DNA from: Collimonas fungivorans Ter331
GTDB taxonomy: Bacteria > Pseudomonadota > Gammaproteobacteria > Burkholderiales > Burkholderiaceae_D
Direction of reading: 5' to 3'
DNA length: 64,000 nucleotides
Assembly: GCF_000221045.1 (NCBI RefSeq)
Contig: NC_015856.1
Span: 4,697,424 to 4,761,423, forward strand
This document shows positions 10,362 to 18,735 of this stretch, in pieces (position 1 is the stretch's first letter; the number at the start of each line of letters is the position of its first letter). The notes below the pieces were generated by a model that had not been told where the DNA came from, searched no databases, and saw nothing but the letters and a program-made list of their open reading frames with translations. Made by a program: the position numbers and the translations under genes.

Positions 10362-11123
10362 ATGAAACCATCCCTAGTCCGCCTATCCCTGGCCGCCGCA
10401 CTGTGCTGCAGCATGCTGACAGTTTCCGCCGCGACCACCGATCACTCTGCGAGCAAGTACAAAACCGACCTGCCGCCGTCAGCCGACCTGAGTTATGCGA
10501 TCCAGGCCAAGCAGAGCGGCATTACGCTGGGCGGCGAAGGCAGCGTCAAATGGCAGGCGGACGGCAAGCATTTCAGCGTCAAGTCGGAAACTCGCGCCAT
10601 GCTGTTCGGGAAAATCCTGGAAGCCTCCAGCGAGGGTACGATCGACAGCTTCGGCCTGGCGCCGACCCAGTTCATCAACAAGCGCTTCCGCAAGGAAGCA
10701 ACCACCACCACTTTCCATCGCGACAGCGGCACCATCGGCTTTTCCGAATCCAGCGAGAGTTATCCGATCAAAGGCGGCGAACAGGATCGCACCAGCATCA
10801 TCTGGCAGCTGATTTCGGTGGCGCGGGCGGCGCCGCAGCAATTCAAGCCAGGTTCGGAATGGACCTTCTTCGTGGCCGGCATGCGCGATGCGGAACCGTG
10901 GACGTTCAAGGTCGTCAACACTGAAAAAATCAAGACCCCGCTGGGCGACCTGGACGCAGTCCATATTTTCAAGGCGCCGCCGCCGGACGCCAAGGACCAG
11001 CAGCTCGATATCTGGCTGGCGCCGTCGCTGGAATGGTATCCGGTGCGCTTGCGGTTTACCGACCCGAACAAGGATTTTGTCGAGCAGACTCTGCAGCAGG
11101 TCAGCAATAAAGGTGACAAATAA
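10362..11123 (+). CDS. DUF3108 domain-containing exported protein
   Basis: A 253-aa protein with a signal peptide (MKPSLVRLSLAAALCCSML..., cleavage near residue 23) and a single DUF3108 domain. Matching blocks with the preceding gene include DLPPSADLSY versus NPPPSAELKY, GEQDRTSIIWQL versus GEQDRSSVVWQL, and LDIWLAPSLEWYPVRLRFTD versus LDIWLAPRQEWYPVKIRFTD, so the two are paralogues. I start at ATG 10362 since it begins a clean signal peptide; ATG 10344 would add six residues. The last codons GDK-stop are repeated after the stop (see the repeat entry). Function unknown; periplasmic by inference. Confidence 0.78.
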   Translation: MKPSLVRLSLAAALCCSMLTVSAATTDHSASKYKTDLPPSADLSYAIQAKQSGITLGGEGSVKWQADGKHFSVKSETRAMLFGKILEASSEGTIDSFGLAPTQFINKRFRKEATTTTFHRDSGTIGFSESSESYPIKGGEQDRTSIIWQLISVARAAPQQFKPGSEWTFFVAGMRDAEPWTFKVVNTEKIKTPLGDLDAVHIFKAPPPDAKDQQLDIWLAPSLEWYPVRLRFTDPNKDFVEQTLQQVSNKGDK

Positions 11124-11153
11124 GGTGACAAATAAGGTGACAAATAAGGGTAA
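11112..11153 (+). repeat. 12-bp tandem repeat duplicating the last codons and stop
   Basis: GGTGACAAATAA occurs three times in tandem (11112-11123, 11124-11135, 11136-11147), followed by GGGTAA. Because the unit is 12 bp, every copy stays in frame and ends in TAA, so the DUF3108 gene has four consecutive in-frame stops (11121, 11133, 11145, 11151). Confidence 0.95.
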
Positions 11154-11221
11154 ATGAGCCGGAAAATAAGACCGGCAATAAGGCATACAATCTCTTCTTG
11201 AATATTTGAACAGCAAATCAC

Positions 11222-11932
11222 ATGACTACACCAAACGGCGCCATCGTCCTCTTTAGCGGCGGCCAGGACTCCACCACCTGCCTGGCTTGGGCTTTGTCGC
11301 GCTACGAGCGGGTCGAGACGATCGGCTTCGACTACGGCCAGCGCCATGCGGTTGAACTGACCGTGCGCCCGGTCCTGCTGCAGAAAATCCGTGCCCAGTT
11401 TCCGCAATGGGCCGGCAAGCTGGGGGAGGACCACCTGATCGACCTGTCGCTGATTTCAAAAATATCGTCGACCGCGATGACGGAAGACGTTGAAATCGTG
11501 ATGCAGGAAAACGGCTTGCCGAACACCTTTGTGCCCGGACGCAACCTGCTGTTCATGACGGTAGCGGCCACGGTGGCCTATCGGCGCGGCTTGAACGTGC
11601 TGGTTGGCGGCATGTGCGAAACCGATTTCTCCGGTTATCCCGACTGTCGCGATGACACCATGAAAGCCCTGCAAGTGGCGCTGAACCTGGGCATGGCGAC
11701 CCAGATCAAGCTGGAAACGCCCTTGATGTGGATAGACAAGTCGGAAACCTGGAAACTGGCGCAGGACCTCGGCGGCGACGCCCTGGTCGACCTGATCCGG
11801 GCCGATACCCATACCTGCTACCTGGGCCAGCGCGGCGCGCTGCACGACTGGGGTTATGGCTGCGGCACCTGCCCGGCTTGCGCCTTGCGTGCGCGGGGAT
11901 ACCAGCAATTCAGGTCGACCGGAGGCGTTTGA
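11222..11932 (+). CDS. queC: 7-cyano-7-deazaguanine synthase
   Basis: A 236-aa enzyme making preQ0 from 7-carboxy-7-deazaguanine and ammonia with ATP, for queuosine in tRNA. The N-terminal ATP pyrophosphatase loop is [16 protein letters not shown] (about residues 10-25); FDYGQRH follows; the zinc-binding cysteines are in CYLG...[10 protein letters not shown] near the C-terminus. Length is typical. Start ATG 11222 gives [14 protein letters not shown]; no strong ribosome-binding site precedes it. Neighbouring queD/queE are absent. No preQ1 riboswitch is apparent upstream. Confidence 0.96.
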   Translation: MTTPNGAIVLFSGGQDSTTCLAWALSRYERVETIGFDYGQRHAVELTVRPVLLQKIRAQFPQWAGKLGEDHLIDLSLISKISSTAMTEDVEIVMQENGLPNTFVPGRNLLFMTVAATVAYRRGLNVLVGGMCETDFSGYPDCRDDTMKALQVALNLGMATQIKLETPLMWIDKSETWKLAQDLGGDALVDLIRADTHTCYLGQRGALHDWGYGCGTCPACALRARGYQQFRSTGGV

Positions 11933-12282
11933 CCGCGTCGCGCCAGCCGGCGCGTCAGTAAAAATCCCGATAAAACCTGGCCAGGCGTCAGCAGCGTGGC
12001 AGCTGCGGATGCCGGATTGGCCATGCCCCCTCCCAATCTCCGATGCAAATCCCTCAATAATCCGGGGAAGCAATGTGCAATTGCGAAGGAGAAATATATT
12101 TACGCCCCGTTAATATATTTATCAAGATGCTAAGTACAATCGATGCAAGCGCTGACACCGTGGCGGTGTTGCTGGGGGAAGGCAGTCAGTAACCTGATTG
12201 CCGGCAAATGGAAAGCCGCATCCGCCATACGTGCATGAATGCCGCGCGAACAATGTGTACCACTTAAATTCGGAGAAATTAA
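11933..12282. other. Intergenic region with an AT-rich palindrome
   Basis: This 350-bp gap holds no convincing gene. It contains the perfect 9-bp inverted repeat AAATATATT (12092-12100) and AATATATTT (12112-12120) around an 11-nt spacer, and a smaller hairpin ACACCGTGGCGGTGT near 12156. A 21-codon frame from ATG 12127 has no well-placed ribosome-binding site and is not called. The region presumably carries the promoter of the M48 peptidase. Confidence 0.5.
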
Positions 12283-13074
12283 ATGTCACAGACGGTCGCT
12301 ACGCTTCGCACACAGAAAGAAAAAACCTACCAGGCGCTGATGATAGGTTTCGGTATCTTGCTTTGGATCGCCATTGCGGCGGCAGTAGCAGCATACTGGT
12401 CGGATCCAAAAATGGCGCCGACCTTGCGCATCTATATCGGGTATGCCGTGGCAATCACGCTTTTTTATTGGATCGCGGCCGCGGTTTACCGGGCATCGGC
12501 ATTCGGCAACATGATTCTTCTGGGGCCTGAGCAATTCCCCGAACTGCACCAGATGGTGGTCGCCGGATCGCAGGAAATCGGGCTGTCCGAACCGCCGAAA
12601 ACCTTCCTCTACAATTCCAACGGCGTCTTCAATGCCTTTGCCCGGCGTTTGCTCGGCGGCCGTTACGTATTCCTGACCTCGGCCCTGGTTGAAGCCAATA
12701 GCGATGCCCAGGTACGCTTTGTCATCGGCCATGAACTCGGACACCATGCCGCCGGACATTTGAATCCATGGCTCAACACGCTGAAATTGCCGGCCCATAT
12801 CGTTCCGTTTTTAGGGAAGGCCTATTCCCGTTCGCGCGAATACACTTGCGATAACATCGGCGCTTATTTGTCCAAGGATTTCGAGGCATCGCGCAGTTCC
12901 CTGCAGATGCTCGGCTGCGGCTGCCGCCGATTGAACCAGGCGATGAGTTGCGAGTCTTTCGTGGCGCAAGAAGCGATGGTGCCGCCGGTATTCGGTTTCC
13001 TCAACGAGATTTGCCGCACTCACCCGCGCCTGACACGACGGGTTGCAGCGATCAAGGAACAGATCGACAACTGA
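12283..13074 (+). CDS. M48 family metallopeptidase
   Basis: A 263-aa integral membrane zinc peptidase. Two membrane segments lie at about residues 19-42 and 50-70. The zinc motif HELGHH (HExxH) is near residue 150, and the third ligand Glu is probably in SREYTCDNIGAYL near residues 185-197. The HtpX-like arrangement of two N-terminal membrane helices and a cytoplasmic catalytic domain suggests membrane protein quality control. A good ribosome-binding site (GGAGAAATTAA) precedes the ATG. It converges with the large oxidoreductase gene. Confidence 0.85.
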   Translation: MSQTVATLRTQKEKTYQALMIGFGILLWIAIAAAVAAYWSDPKMAPTLRIYIGYAVAITLFYWIAAAVYRASAFGNMILLGPEQFPELHQMVVAGSQEIGLSEPPKTFLYNSNGVFNAFARRLLGGRYVFLTSALVEANSDAQVRFVIGHELGHHAAGHLNPWLNTLKLPAHIVPFLGKAYSRSREYTCDNIGAYLSKDFEASRSSLQMLGCGCRRLNQAMSCESFVAQEAMVPPVFGFLNEICRTHPRLTRRVAAIKEQIDN

Positions 13075-13084
13075 CTATAGCCCT

Positions 13085-13119
13085 GATATTGATGGGTGCA
13101 TGAGCGGCCCATCAATATC
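13085..13119. terminator. Hairpin between convergent genes
   Basis: GATATTGATGGG (13085-13096) and CCCATCAATATC (13108-13119) form a perfect 12-bp stem with an 11-nt loop, between the stop codons of the M48 peptidase (+) and the oxidoreductase (-). No T-run follows on either strand, so it may act as a 3'-end stabiliser rather than a classic terminator. Confidence 0.6.
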
Positions 13120-13134
13120 TGCCGGTTCAGCCAA

Positions 13135-16100
13135 CTAAGCAGCAATCGAGCGCGCTGCCCCCGCTTTGAGTTCTGGCTCGGGGTGGTTGAACTGATTCAG
13201 CAACTGGGTTTCCTTGGCGCGCGCCGCCGCCAGGTGCCGTTCCTTGACGTGACCGTAACCGCGGATCTCTTCAGGAATGCTGGCGATCGCCACAGCGGCG
13301 GCAAGGTTATCGGCAGTCAACCGCGGCAACAGGGAAGCAACAATTTCCTTGTAGTGTACGATCAGGCCACGCTCTTCCTTGCGCTCAGCCGTATACCCGA
13401 AAACATCCAGGGCCCCGCCGCGCAGGAATTTCAGTTTGGCCAGCAGGCCGAACGCGCGCATCATCCACGGACCGAATTCTTGCTTGATCAGATGGCCGTG
13501 CGCATCGTGCTTGGCCAGCAGCGGCGGCGCCAGATGGAACTTGAGTTTGTAGCCGCCTTCAAACATGCCGGCAATCTTGGCCTTGAAAGCGCCGTCGGTA
13601 TATAAGCGTGCGACTTCATACTCATCCTTGTAAGCCATCAGCTTGAACAGGTAAGTGGCCACCGCGATGCTCAGACGCTGCGCTGCGCGTCCGCTCTCGG
13701 CATGCGGCAACTGCGCTTCGGCGGCCTGCACCTGTTCGACAAATGCGCGGTATTGCTCGGCATAGGCGGCGTCCTGGTAAGAGGTCAGGACAGCGACACG
13801 GCGCTTGACCAGCTCATCCAGATTCGGCGCGCGCTTGAATTCGATCACTTGCGCCGGCGTATCGCTGAGGCGGGTACGTTTTTCCAGCCCGGCCAGATCG
13901 CAAGCCGCGGTGCGGCCCCAGACGAAGGCTTGCTTGTTGAAGGCCACCTGCAAGGCGTTCAATTCAATCGCCCGCATCAGCGATGCTTCTTGCAACGGCA
14001 CCCAGCCCTTTTGCCAGGCATAACCGAGCATGAACATGTTGGTTGCAATGGCGTCGCCCATCAAGGCGGTAGCGATGCGGCCGGCGTCGATGAATTCCAC
14101 GCGGTCGCTGCCGCAAGCTGCACGTATATCCTGCTCTGCCGCGGCATCGGGGAACTGCCAGTCCGGATTCTTGACGAAAGCGGCGGTAGGCGTGCGGGTC
14201 GCGTTGATCGCTGCGTAGGTGCGTCCCTCGCCCATGCGCGACAAGGCGTCGCGGTTGGCGCTGACGATGGCGTCGCAGCCAATCACCAGGTCGGCGTCTC
14301 CGGTGCCGACACGGGTCGAATAGATGTCGTCCGGACGGTCGGCCAGCCGCACATGCGACATCACCGGCCCGCCCTTTTGCGCCAGGCCGCTCATGTCCAG
14401 CACCGAACAGCCTTTGCCTTCGACGTGGGCCGCCATCGCCAGGATCTGGCCGATGGTCACCACGCCGGTGCCGCCGATGCCGGTCACCAGGATGCCGAAC
14501 GGTTTTACCGTGTTCGGCAGCACCGGCGATGGCAAGCTGGCCACCGGCGCCGCAGCTGCGGTTGGCGTCGCGGCTATTTTGGCCGGCTTCTTCAAGCTGC
14601 CGCCTTCGACCGTGACGAAACTCGGACAAAATCCGGTGACGCAGGAAAAATCCTTGTTGCACGACGATTGGTTGATCTGGCGCTTGCGGCCGAATTCGGT
14701 TTCCAGCGGCTCCACCGACAGGCAATTCGACTGCACGCTGCAATCGCCGCAACCTTCACACACGGCCTCATTGATCACGGCGCGTTTGGCCGGATCCGGA
14801 TATTCGTTGCGTTTCCTGCGCCGGCGTTTTTCCGAGGCGCAGGTCTGGTCGTAAATCATGGCCGAGCAGCCTTCGATCTCGCGCAGTTCGCGCTGCACCG
14901 CATCCAGTTCGCTGCGATGGCGAATCGTCACGCCCGGCGCCCAGTCGACGCTCGAACCGTATTTTTCCGGTTCGTCGGTCACCACGATGATCGGCGTCAC
15001 GCCTTCCGCCGCGATCTGCCGTGAAATCATGGCCGGATCGAGCGGGCCGTCGAACGCCTGGCCGCCGGTCATGGCGACCGCATCGTTAAACAGGATCTTG
15101 TAGGTGATGTTGACCTTGGCTGCGACCGAAGCGCGGATCGCCAGCAGGCCGGAGTGGAAATAAGTACCGTCGCCGAGGTTGGCGAACACGTGCTTTTCCG
15201 AGGTAAATGGCGCCTGGCCGACCCAGGTCACGCCTTCGCCGCCCATGTGGGTAAACGTCGACGATTCGCGGTCCATCCACAACACCATGTAGTGGCAGCC
15301 GATGCCGGCCAGGCCGCGGCTGCCGTCCGGCAGTTTGGTCGAGGTATTGTGCGGACAGCCGGAGCAGAAATGCGGGACGCGGTCCTTGTTCGGATCGGGC
15401 TTGCTGCTGATGTTCAGCAGCGCTTCCTTGGCTTCCAGGTAAGCGACCCGCTGCTGTACCCGCTGCGCCACCGGATGGCCCGCGAAGTACTTCGAAATGC
15501 GGGTCGCAATCGCCCTGGCGATCTGCGCCGGATTCAGTTCGTAGGTCGCCGGCAGCAGCCAGTCGCCATGGCCTTCGCCGCTGCGGTTGCTCCACTCGCC
15601 GGTATCGTCGAATTTGCCGACCACGCGCGGCCGCACATCGTCGCGCCAGTTGTACAGTTCTTCCTTGACCTGGTATTCCAGGATCTGGCGTTTTTCTTCC
15701 ACCACCAGGATTTCTTCCAGGCCTTGCGCAAACTCGCGCACGCCTTCCGCTTCCAGCGGCCAGGTCATGCCGATCTTGTACAGGCGGATGCCGATGTCGC
15801 GCGCCACGCTTTCGTCGATGCCGAGGTCGGCCAGCGCCTGGCGCGTGTCGAGATAGGATTTGCCGGCGGTGATGATGCCGATCTTGGCGACCGGGCTGTC
15901 CCAGATGATCTGGTTCAGTTTGTTGACGCGCGCATACGCCAGCGCGGCATACCATTTGTAATTGTTCATCCGCGCTTCCTGCCCCAGCACGGTGTCTGGC
16001 AGGCGGATGTTCAAGCCGTCCGGCGGCAGTTCGAAATCAGTCGGCAAGACAATCTTGACGCGATCCGGATCGAGGTCGACCGAAGCGCCGGACTCGACCA

Positions 16101-16770
16101 GGTCGGTCACGCATTTCATCGATACCCACAGGCCGGTATAGCGGCTCATGGCCCAGCCATGCATGCCGTAATCAAGGTATTCCTGCACCGAGGATGGGTA
16201 CAGCACCGGGATACCGCAGGCTTTCAATATATGTTCGCTTTGGTGGGCGGTAGTCGACGACTTCGCCGCATGGTCGTCGCCGGCCAGCACCAGCACTCCG
16301 CCATGCTGGGAAGTGCCAGCCATGTTGGCATGCTTGAAAACGTCGCCGCAACGGTCGACGCCGGGACCTTTGCCGTACCACAGGCCGAATACGCCGTCGT
16401 ATTGCGCGCCAGGGAACAGGTTGACCTGCTGTGTGCCCCAGACGCTGGTCGCGGCCAGGTCTTCGTTCATGCCGGGGTGGAACTTGACGTGATGCGCGTC
16501 CAGGTATTTTTTTGCCTTGGCCGCGGTCAGGTCGACGCTGCCCAGCGGGGAACCACGATAGCCGGTAACAAAACCGGCGGTGTTCAGACCGGCCAGGACA
16601 TCGCGTTGCCGTTGCAGCATGGGCAGGCGAATAATGGCCTGCGTGCCCGTCATGAAAGCACGGCCACGTTCTAGTGTAAATTTATCATCAAGGGAAATGC
16701 CATCAGCTTCAGACGCTTGCGCCGATTGTGTGGGCAGCAAGGCTTGCGCCGATTTGAGTGGTGCGTTCAT
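13135..16770 (-). CDS. Indolepyruvate:ferredoxin oxidoreductase, fused alpha-gamma type
   Basis: A 1211-aa cytoplasmic enzyme that oxidatively decarboxylates aryl-pyruvates (indolepyruvate, phenylpyruvate) to aryl-acetyl-CoA. Domains in order: an N-terminal pyrimidine-binding domain; a thiamine diphosphate domain with GDGTYFHSG near residue 535; a cysteine-rich ferredoxin-like stretch at about 670-735 (CEGCGDCS, CNKDFSCVTGFC); the gamma domain starting GILVTGIGGTGVVTIGQ near 757; and a C-terminal extension. This single-chain form is common in aerobic betaproteobacteria. GGAG lies 6 nt before the ATG. With phhA and the Lrp regulator next door it fits aromatic amino acid breakdown. Confidence 0.92.
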   Translation of the reverse strand: MNAPLKSAQALLPTQSAQASEADGISLDDKFTLERGRAFMTGTQAIIRLPMLQRQRDVLAGLNTAGFVTGYRGSPLGSVDLTAAKAKKYLDAHHVKFHPGMNEDLAATSVWGTQQVNLFPGAQYDGVFGLWYGKGPGVDRCGDVFKHANMAGTSQHGGVLVLAGDDHAAKSSTTAHQSEHILKACGIPVLYPSSVQEYLDYGMHGWAMSRYTGLWVSMKCVTDLVESGASVDLDPDRVKIVLPTDFELPPDGLNIRLPDTVLGQEARMNNYKWYAALAYARVNKLNQIIWDSPVAKIGIITAGKSYLDTRQALADLGIDESVARDIGIRLYKIGMTWPLEAEGVREFAQGLEEILVVEEKRQILEYQVKEELYNWRDDVRPRVVGKFDDTGEWSNRSGEGHGDWLLPATYELNPAQIARAIATRISKYFAGHPVAQRVQQRVAYLEAKEALLNISSKPDPNKDRVPHFCSGCPHNTSTKLPDGSRGLAGIGCHYMVLWMDRESSTFTHMGGEGVTWVGQAPFTSEKHVFANLGDGTYFHSGLLAIRASVAAKVNITYKILFNDAVAMTGGQAFDGPLDPAMISRQIAAEGVTPIIVVTDEPEKYGSSVDWAPGVTIRHRSELDAVQRELREIEGCSAMIYDQTCASEKRRRRKRNEYPDPAKRAVINEAVCEGCGDCSVQSNCLSVEPLETEFGRKRQINQSSCNKDFSCVTGFCPSFVTVEGGSLKKPAKIAATPTAAAAPVASLPSPVLPNTVKPFGILVTGIGGTGVVTIGQILAMAAHVEGKGCSVLDMSGLAQKGGPVMSHVRLADRPDDIYSTRVGTGDADLVIGCDAIVSANRDALSRMGEGRTYAAINATRTPTAAFVKNPDWQFPDAAAEQDIRAACGSDRVEFIDAGRIATALMGDAIATNMFMLGYAWQKGWVPLQEASLMRAIELNALQVAFNKQAFVWGRTAACDLAGLEKRTRLSDTPAQVIEFKRAPNLDELVKRRVAVLTSYQDAAYAEQYRAFVEQVQAAEAQLPHAESGRAAQRLSIAVATYLFKLMAYKDEYEVARLYTDGAFKAKIAGMFEGGYKLKFHLAPPLLAKHDAHGHLIKQEFGPWMMRAFGLLAKLKFLRGGALDVFGYTAERKEERGLIVHYKEIVASLLPRLTADNLAAAVAIASIPEEIRGYGHVKERHLAAARAKETQLLNQFNHPEPELKAGAARSIAA

Positions 16771-17037
16771 TCAGTCTCCGTGCCAAAAATTATGTTTTTG
16801 ATTGCACTGCGTGGAGGTTATCCTACGCGGTAAAACGTCTTCGCCTTGTGGGCAAATCGTCCTGTTTTTTTACTGCTCATTGCGGCTCCCAGATTATCAC
16901 AAGCGGCTAGTTCCCTCAATGCACGCCGCAACAACTGGATAGAGCAACTGAGCGCGGCGAAATGGGCGTAACAACTGTAACAACTGGTAAATCAAATAGG
17001 AATGGGAATCAACCAGGCGTGTAATGGCACCTTGTCT
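16771..17037. other. Intergenic region upstream of the oxidoreductase gene
   Basis: No gene is seen here. It should carry the promoter of the minus-strand oxidoreductase gene and, if the downstream hairpin element is a plus-strand RNA, that promoter too. A short direct repeat of CAACTG/ACAACTGG occurs between 16930 and 16990. I found no confident -35/-10 pair. Confidence 0.4.
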
Positions 17038-17150
17038 GATGCGGCTGAATACCCTCCCCAGGACCAGCCGCGTCGGGCATTCCTCCCTCTAGTGTTCCCA
17101 TTATCACTAGTTTGCGGATTCTGCTCTCCCCGGCAGAATCCGCTTTTTTA
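17038..17150 (+). ncRNA. Candidate small RNA with three C-rich hairpin loops and intrinsic terminator
   Basis: Three consecutive stems are visible. Hairpin 1 (17038-17074): GATGCGGCTG with CAGCCGCGTC, loop containing CCCTCCCC. Hairpin 2 (17089-17110): CTAGTG with CACTAG, loop TTCCCATTAT. Hairpin 3 (17114-17143): GCGGATTCTGC with GCAGAATCCGC, a perfect 11-bp stem with loop TCTCCCCG, followed by TTTTTTA. The T-run shows the terminator works on the plus strand, yet no plus-strand gene precedes it. Loops rich in UCCC resemble regulators that pair with Shine-Dalgarno sequences. Structure is seen; transcription and function are inferred. It could instead be the 3' tail of phhA read on the other strand. 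Confidence 0.45.
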
Positions 17151-18041
17151 TTTCAGCGCCAGATTGGTTTCACCCGGCAACAACGTGTTTGCCGGCAACG
17201 GCTGCAGCGCCTTCAGGCGCTCGTACATCGGCGTGAAATCCGGCGCCGTGTCGTTGAACAGCTGCTGGAAATCGTCAATCACGAAATAAGTTTCCTGGTA
17301 GGAATCGATCTTGTACAAGGTCCGCATCACGCGTTCGACATCGAACGGCAGCCGCAGCGAGGCCGGGCTGGTCAGGCAATGCTCGATTTCACCGCCCGAC
17401 GACAAGATCCCGGCGCCATATACACGCAAACCCTCAGGACTCTGGATCAGGCCGAATTCGACGGTATACCAGTACAGGCGCGCCAGCATGGCCAGGCCGT
17501 CCAGCTTCATCGCCTTCAGAGCGCCCTTGCCGTACTCTTGCAGATGGTCGGCGAAAATCGGATTGAACAGCAGCGGCACATGGCCGAAAAAGTCATGGAA
17601 CACGTCCGGTTCGACGATGTAGTCGAACTCTTCTGGATCGCGCAGCCAGACCGTGACCGGGAAGCGGCGATTGGCCAGGTGCTCGAAGAAAGTATGGTCC
17701 GGCACCAGGCCCGGCACCGCCACCAAAGTCCAGCCGGTAGCCTTGAACAGCAGGTCTGAACTGTCTACGAAGCGAGGAATGCCGTCGCCGATGTTGAGCA
17801 GTTCCAGGCTTTCGATGAATACGTCGCAAGCCCGCCCCGGGATCAGCTTGGCTTGCCGCTGGTACAGACGGCGCCATAGCGCATGCTGCTCCGGCGTGTA
17901 AGCATCCCAGTCCTGCTTGACCACGTATTGGGCGTCGATCTTGCTGTAATCGCCGCGCAACGCCGCGCCGTCCGATTTTTCGGCGACGGTGGCAAAAAAA
18001 TCGTCGGTATTGACGCCCATGTCCTTTACCTTTGCATCCAT
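17148..18041 (-). CDS. phhA: Phenylalanine 4-monooxygenase
   Basis: A 297-aa iron- and pterin-dependent hydroxylase converting phenylalanine to tyrosine. The iron ligands are the two His of HDFFGHVPLL (about residues 149-158) and the Glu of YWYTVEFGLI. Length fits bacterial PhhA. I start at the ATG giving MDAKVKDMGV, with AGGAAAG 5 nt before it; the frame runs further upstream without support. It is transcribed away from an Lrp-type regulator with a 170-bp shared region. The partner dehydratase phhB is not adjacent. Confidence 0.96.
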   Translation of the reverse strand: MDAKVKDMGVNTDDFFATVAEKSDGAALRGDYSKIDAQYVVKQDWDAYTPEQHALWRRLYQRQAKLIPGRACDVFIESLELLNIGDGIPRFVDSSDLLFKATGWTLVAVPGLVPDHTFFEHLANRRFPVTVWLRDPEEFDYIVEPDVFHDFFGHVPLLFNPIFADHLQEYGKGALKAMKLDGLAMLARLYWYTVEFGLIQSPEGLRVYGAGILSSGGEIEHCLTSPASLRLPFDVERVMRTLYKIDSYQETYFVIDDFQQLFNDTAPDFTPMYERLKALQPLPANTLLPGETNLALK

Positions 18042-18137
18042 TTTTTCTTTCCTGACGAACTTTCTTGAATTAAGCGCTGAATTAAGCACGCCCTGCGCTC
18101 CAATGCCTACAGTATAGGGCCGAGTTAAGGGCAGTTA

Positions 18138-18175
18138 ATTGCAAAATTCGCCCCGCAGAGAAAAATTTGCGCAAT
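18138..18175. promoter_or_regulatory. Imperfect inverted repeat in the phhA/lrp shared promoter region
   Basis: ATTGCAAAATT (18138-18148) and AATTTGCGCAAT (18164-18175) are near-complementary half-sites in the divergent region. They are a plausible operator for the adjacent Lrp-type regulator, since such regulators usually act on their divergent neighbour. Sequence is seen; binding is inferred. Confidence 0.35.
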
Positions 18176-18209
18176 AATAATATGAAAACCATTCTCTTTA
18201 GGGTCATTT

Positions 18210-18728
18210 ATGCCAACGATTGCAATGGATGCAACAGACCGCAAAATTCTGGCGATCTTGCAGGAGGATGGCCGCCTGAGCAACCAGGAGGTGGCGGAAC
18301 GGGTCAACCTGTCGCCGTCGCCGTGCCTGCGCCGCATCAAGCAGCTGGAGCAGGCCGGCGTGATACGGCAATATGTGGCGCTGCTGGAGCCGGACAAGAT
18401 CGGCCTGGGCCTGCTGGCCTACATCAACGTGCGCCTGGAGAAACATAGCGACCCGCAATACCTCAGCGGCACCAAGGCGGCGGCGCAAAACCAGGCCATG
18501 TCGCCGCGCGCCTCTTTTTCCGCCGCCGTCGAGCAGTGGCCGGAAGTGGTTGCCTGCTATGCGATGACCGGCGAAATGGATTTCCTGCTGCGGGTGCATG
18601 TGGAAGACATGACGCATTTTTCGCGGTTCATGATGGAAACATTGCTGCGCCATCCCGCGGTGCTGGACGTCAAATCAAGTTTTGCCCTGCAGCGTATCAA
18701 AGATACGACGGCGCTGCCTCTGCTTTAA
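18210..18728 (+). CDS. Lrp/AsnC family transcriptional regulator
   Basis: A 172-aa regulator. The N-terminal winged helix-turn-helix (about residues 8-55) reads DRKILAILQEDGRLSNQEVA and LSPSPCLRRIKQLEQAGVI; the C-terminal RAM ligand-binding domain has GEMDFLLRVHVEDM. It is longer than a standard Lrp because of an insertion around residues 78-105 (KHSDPQYLSGTKAAAQ...), a feature of some amino-acid-catabolism regulators. It diverges from phhA, so phenylalanine or tyrosine response is likely. Start could also be the in-frame ATG five codons later. Confidence 0.88.
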   Translation: MPTIAMDATDRKILAILQEDGRLSNQEVAERVNLSPSPCLRRIKQLEQAGVIRQYVALLEPDKIGLGLLAYINVRLEKHSDPQYLSGTKAAAQNQAMSPRASFSAAVEQWPEVVACYAMTGEMDFLLRVHVEDMTHFSRFMMETLLRHPAVLDVKSSFALQRIKDTTALPLL

Positions 18729-18735
18729 TTGCACC

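Noticed and set aside
11124-11221. preQ1 riboswitch before queC
   Set aside because: The short segment lacks the hairpin and A-rich tail of preQ1 elements; only the GDK-stop repeat and plain sequence are present.
14000-16674. Long open frames of 440 and 506 codons on the plus strand opposite the oxidoreductase
   Set aside because: They are the mirror of high third-position GC in the 1211-aa minus-strand gene, with no recognisable domain or start signals.
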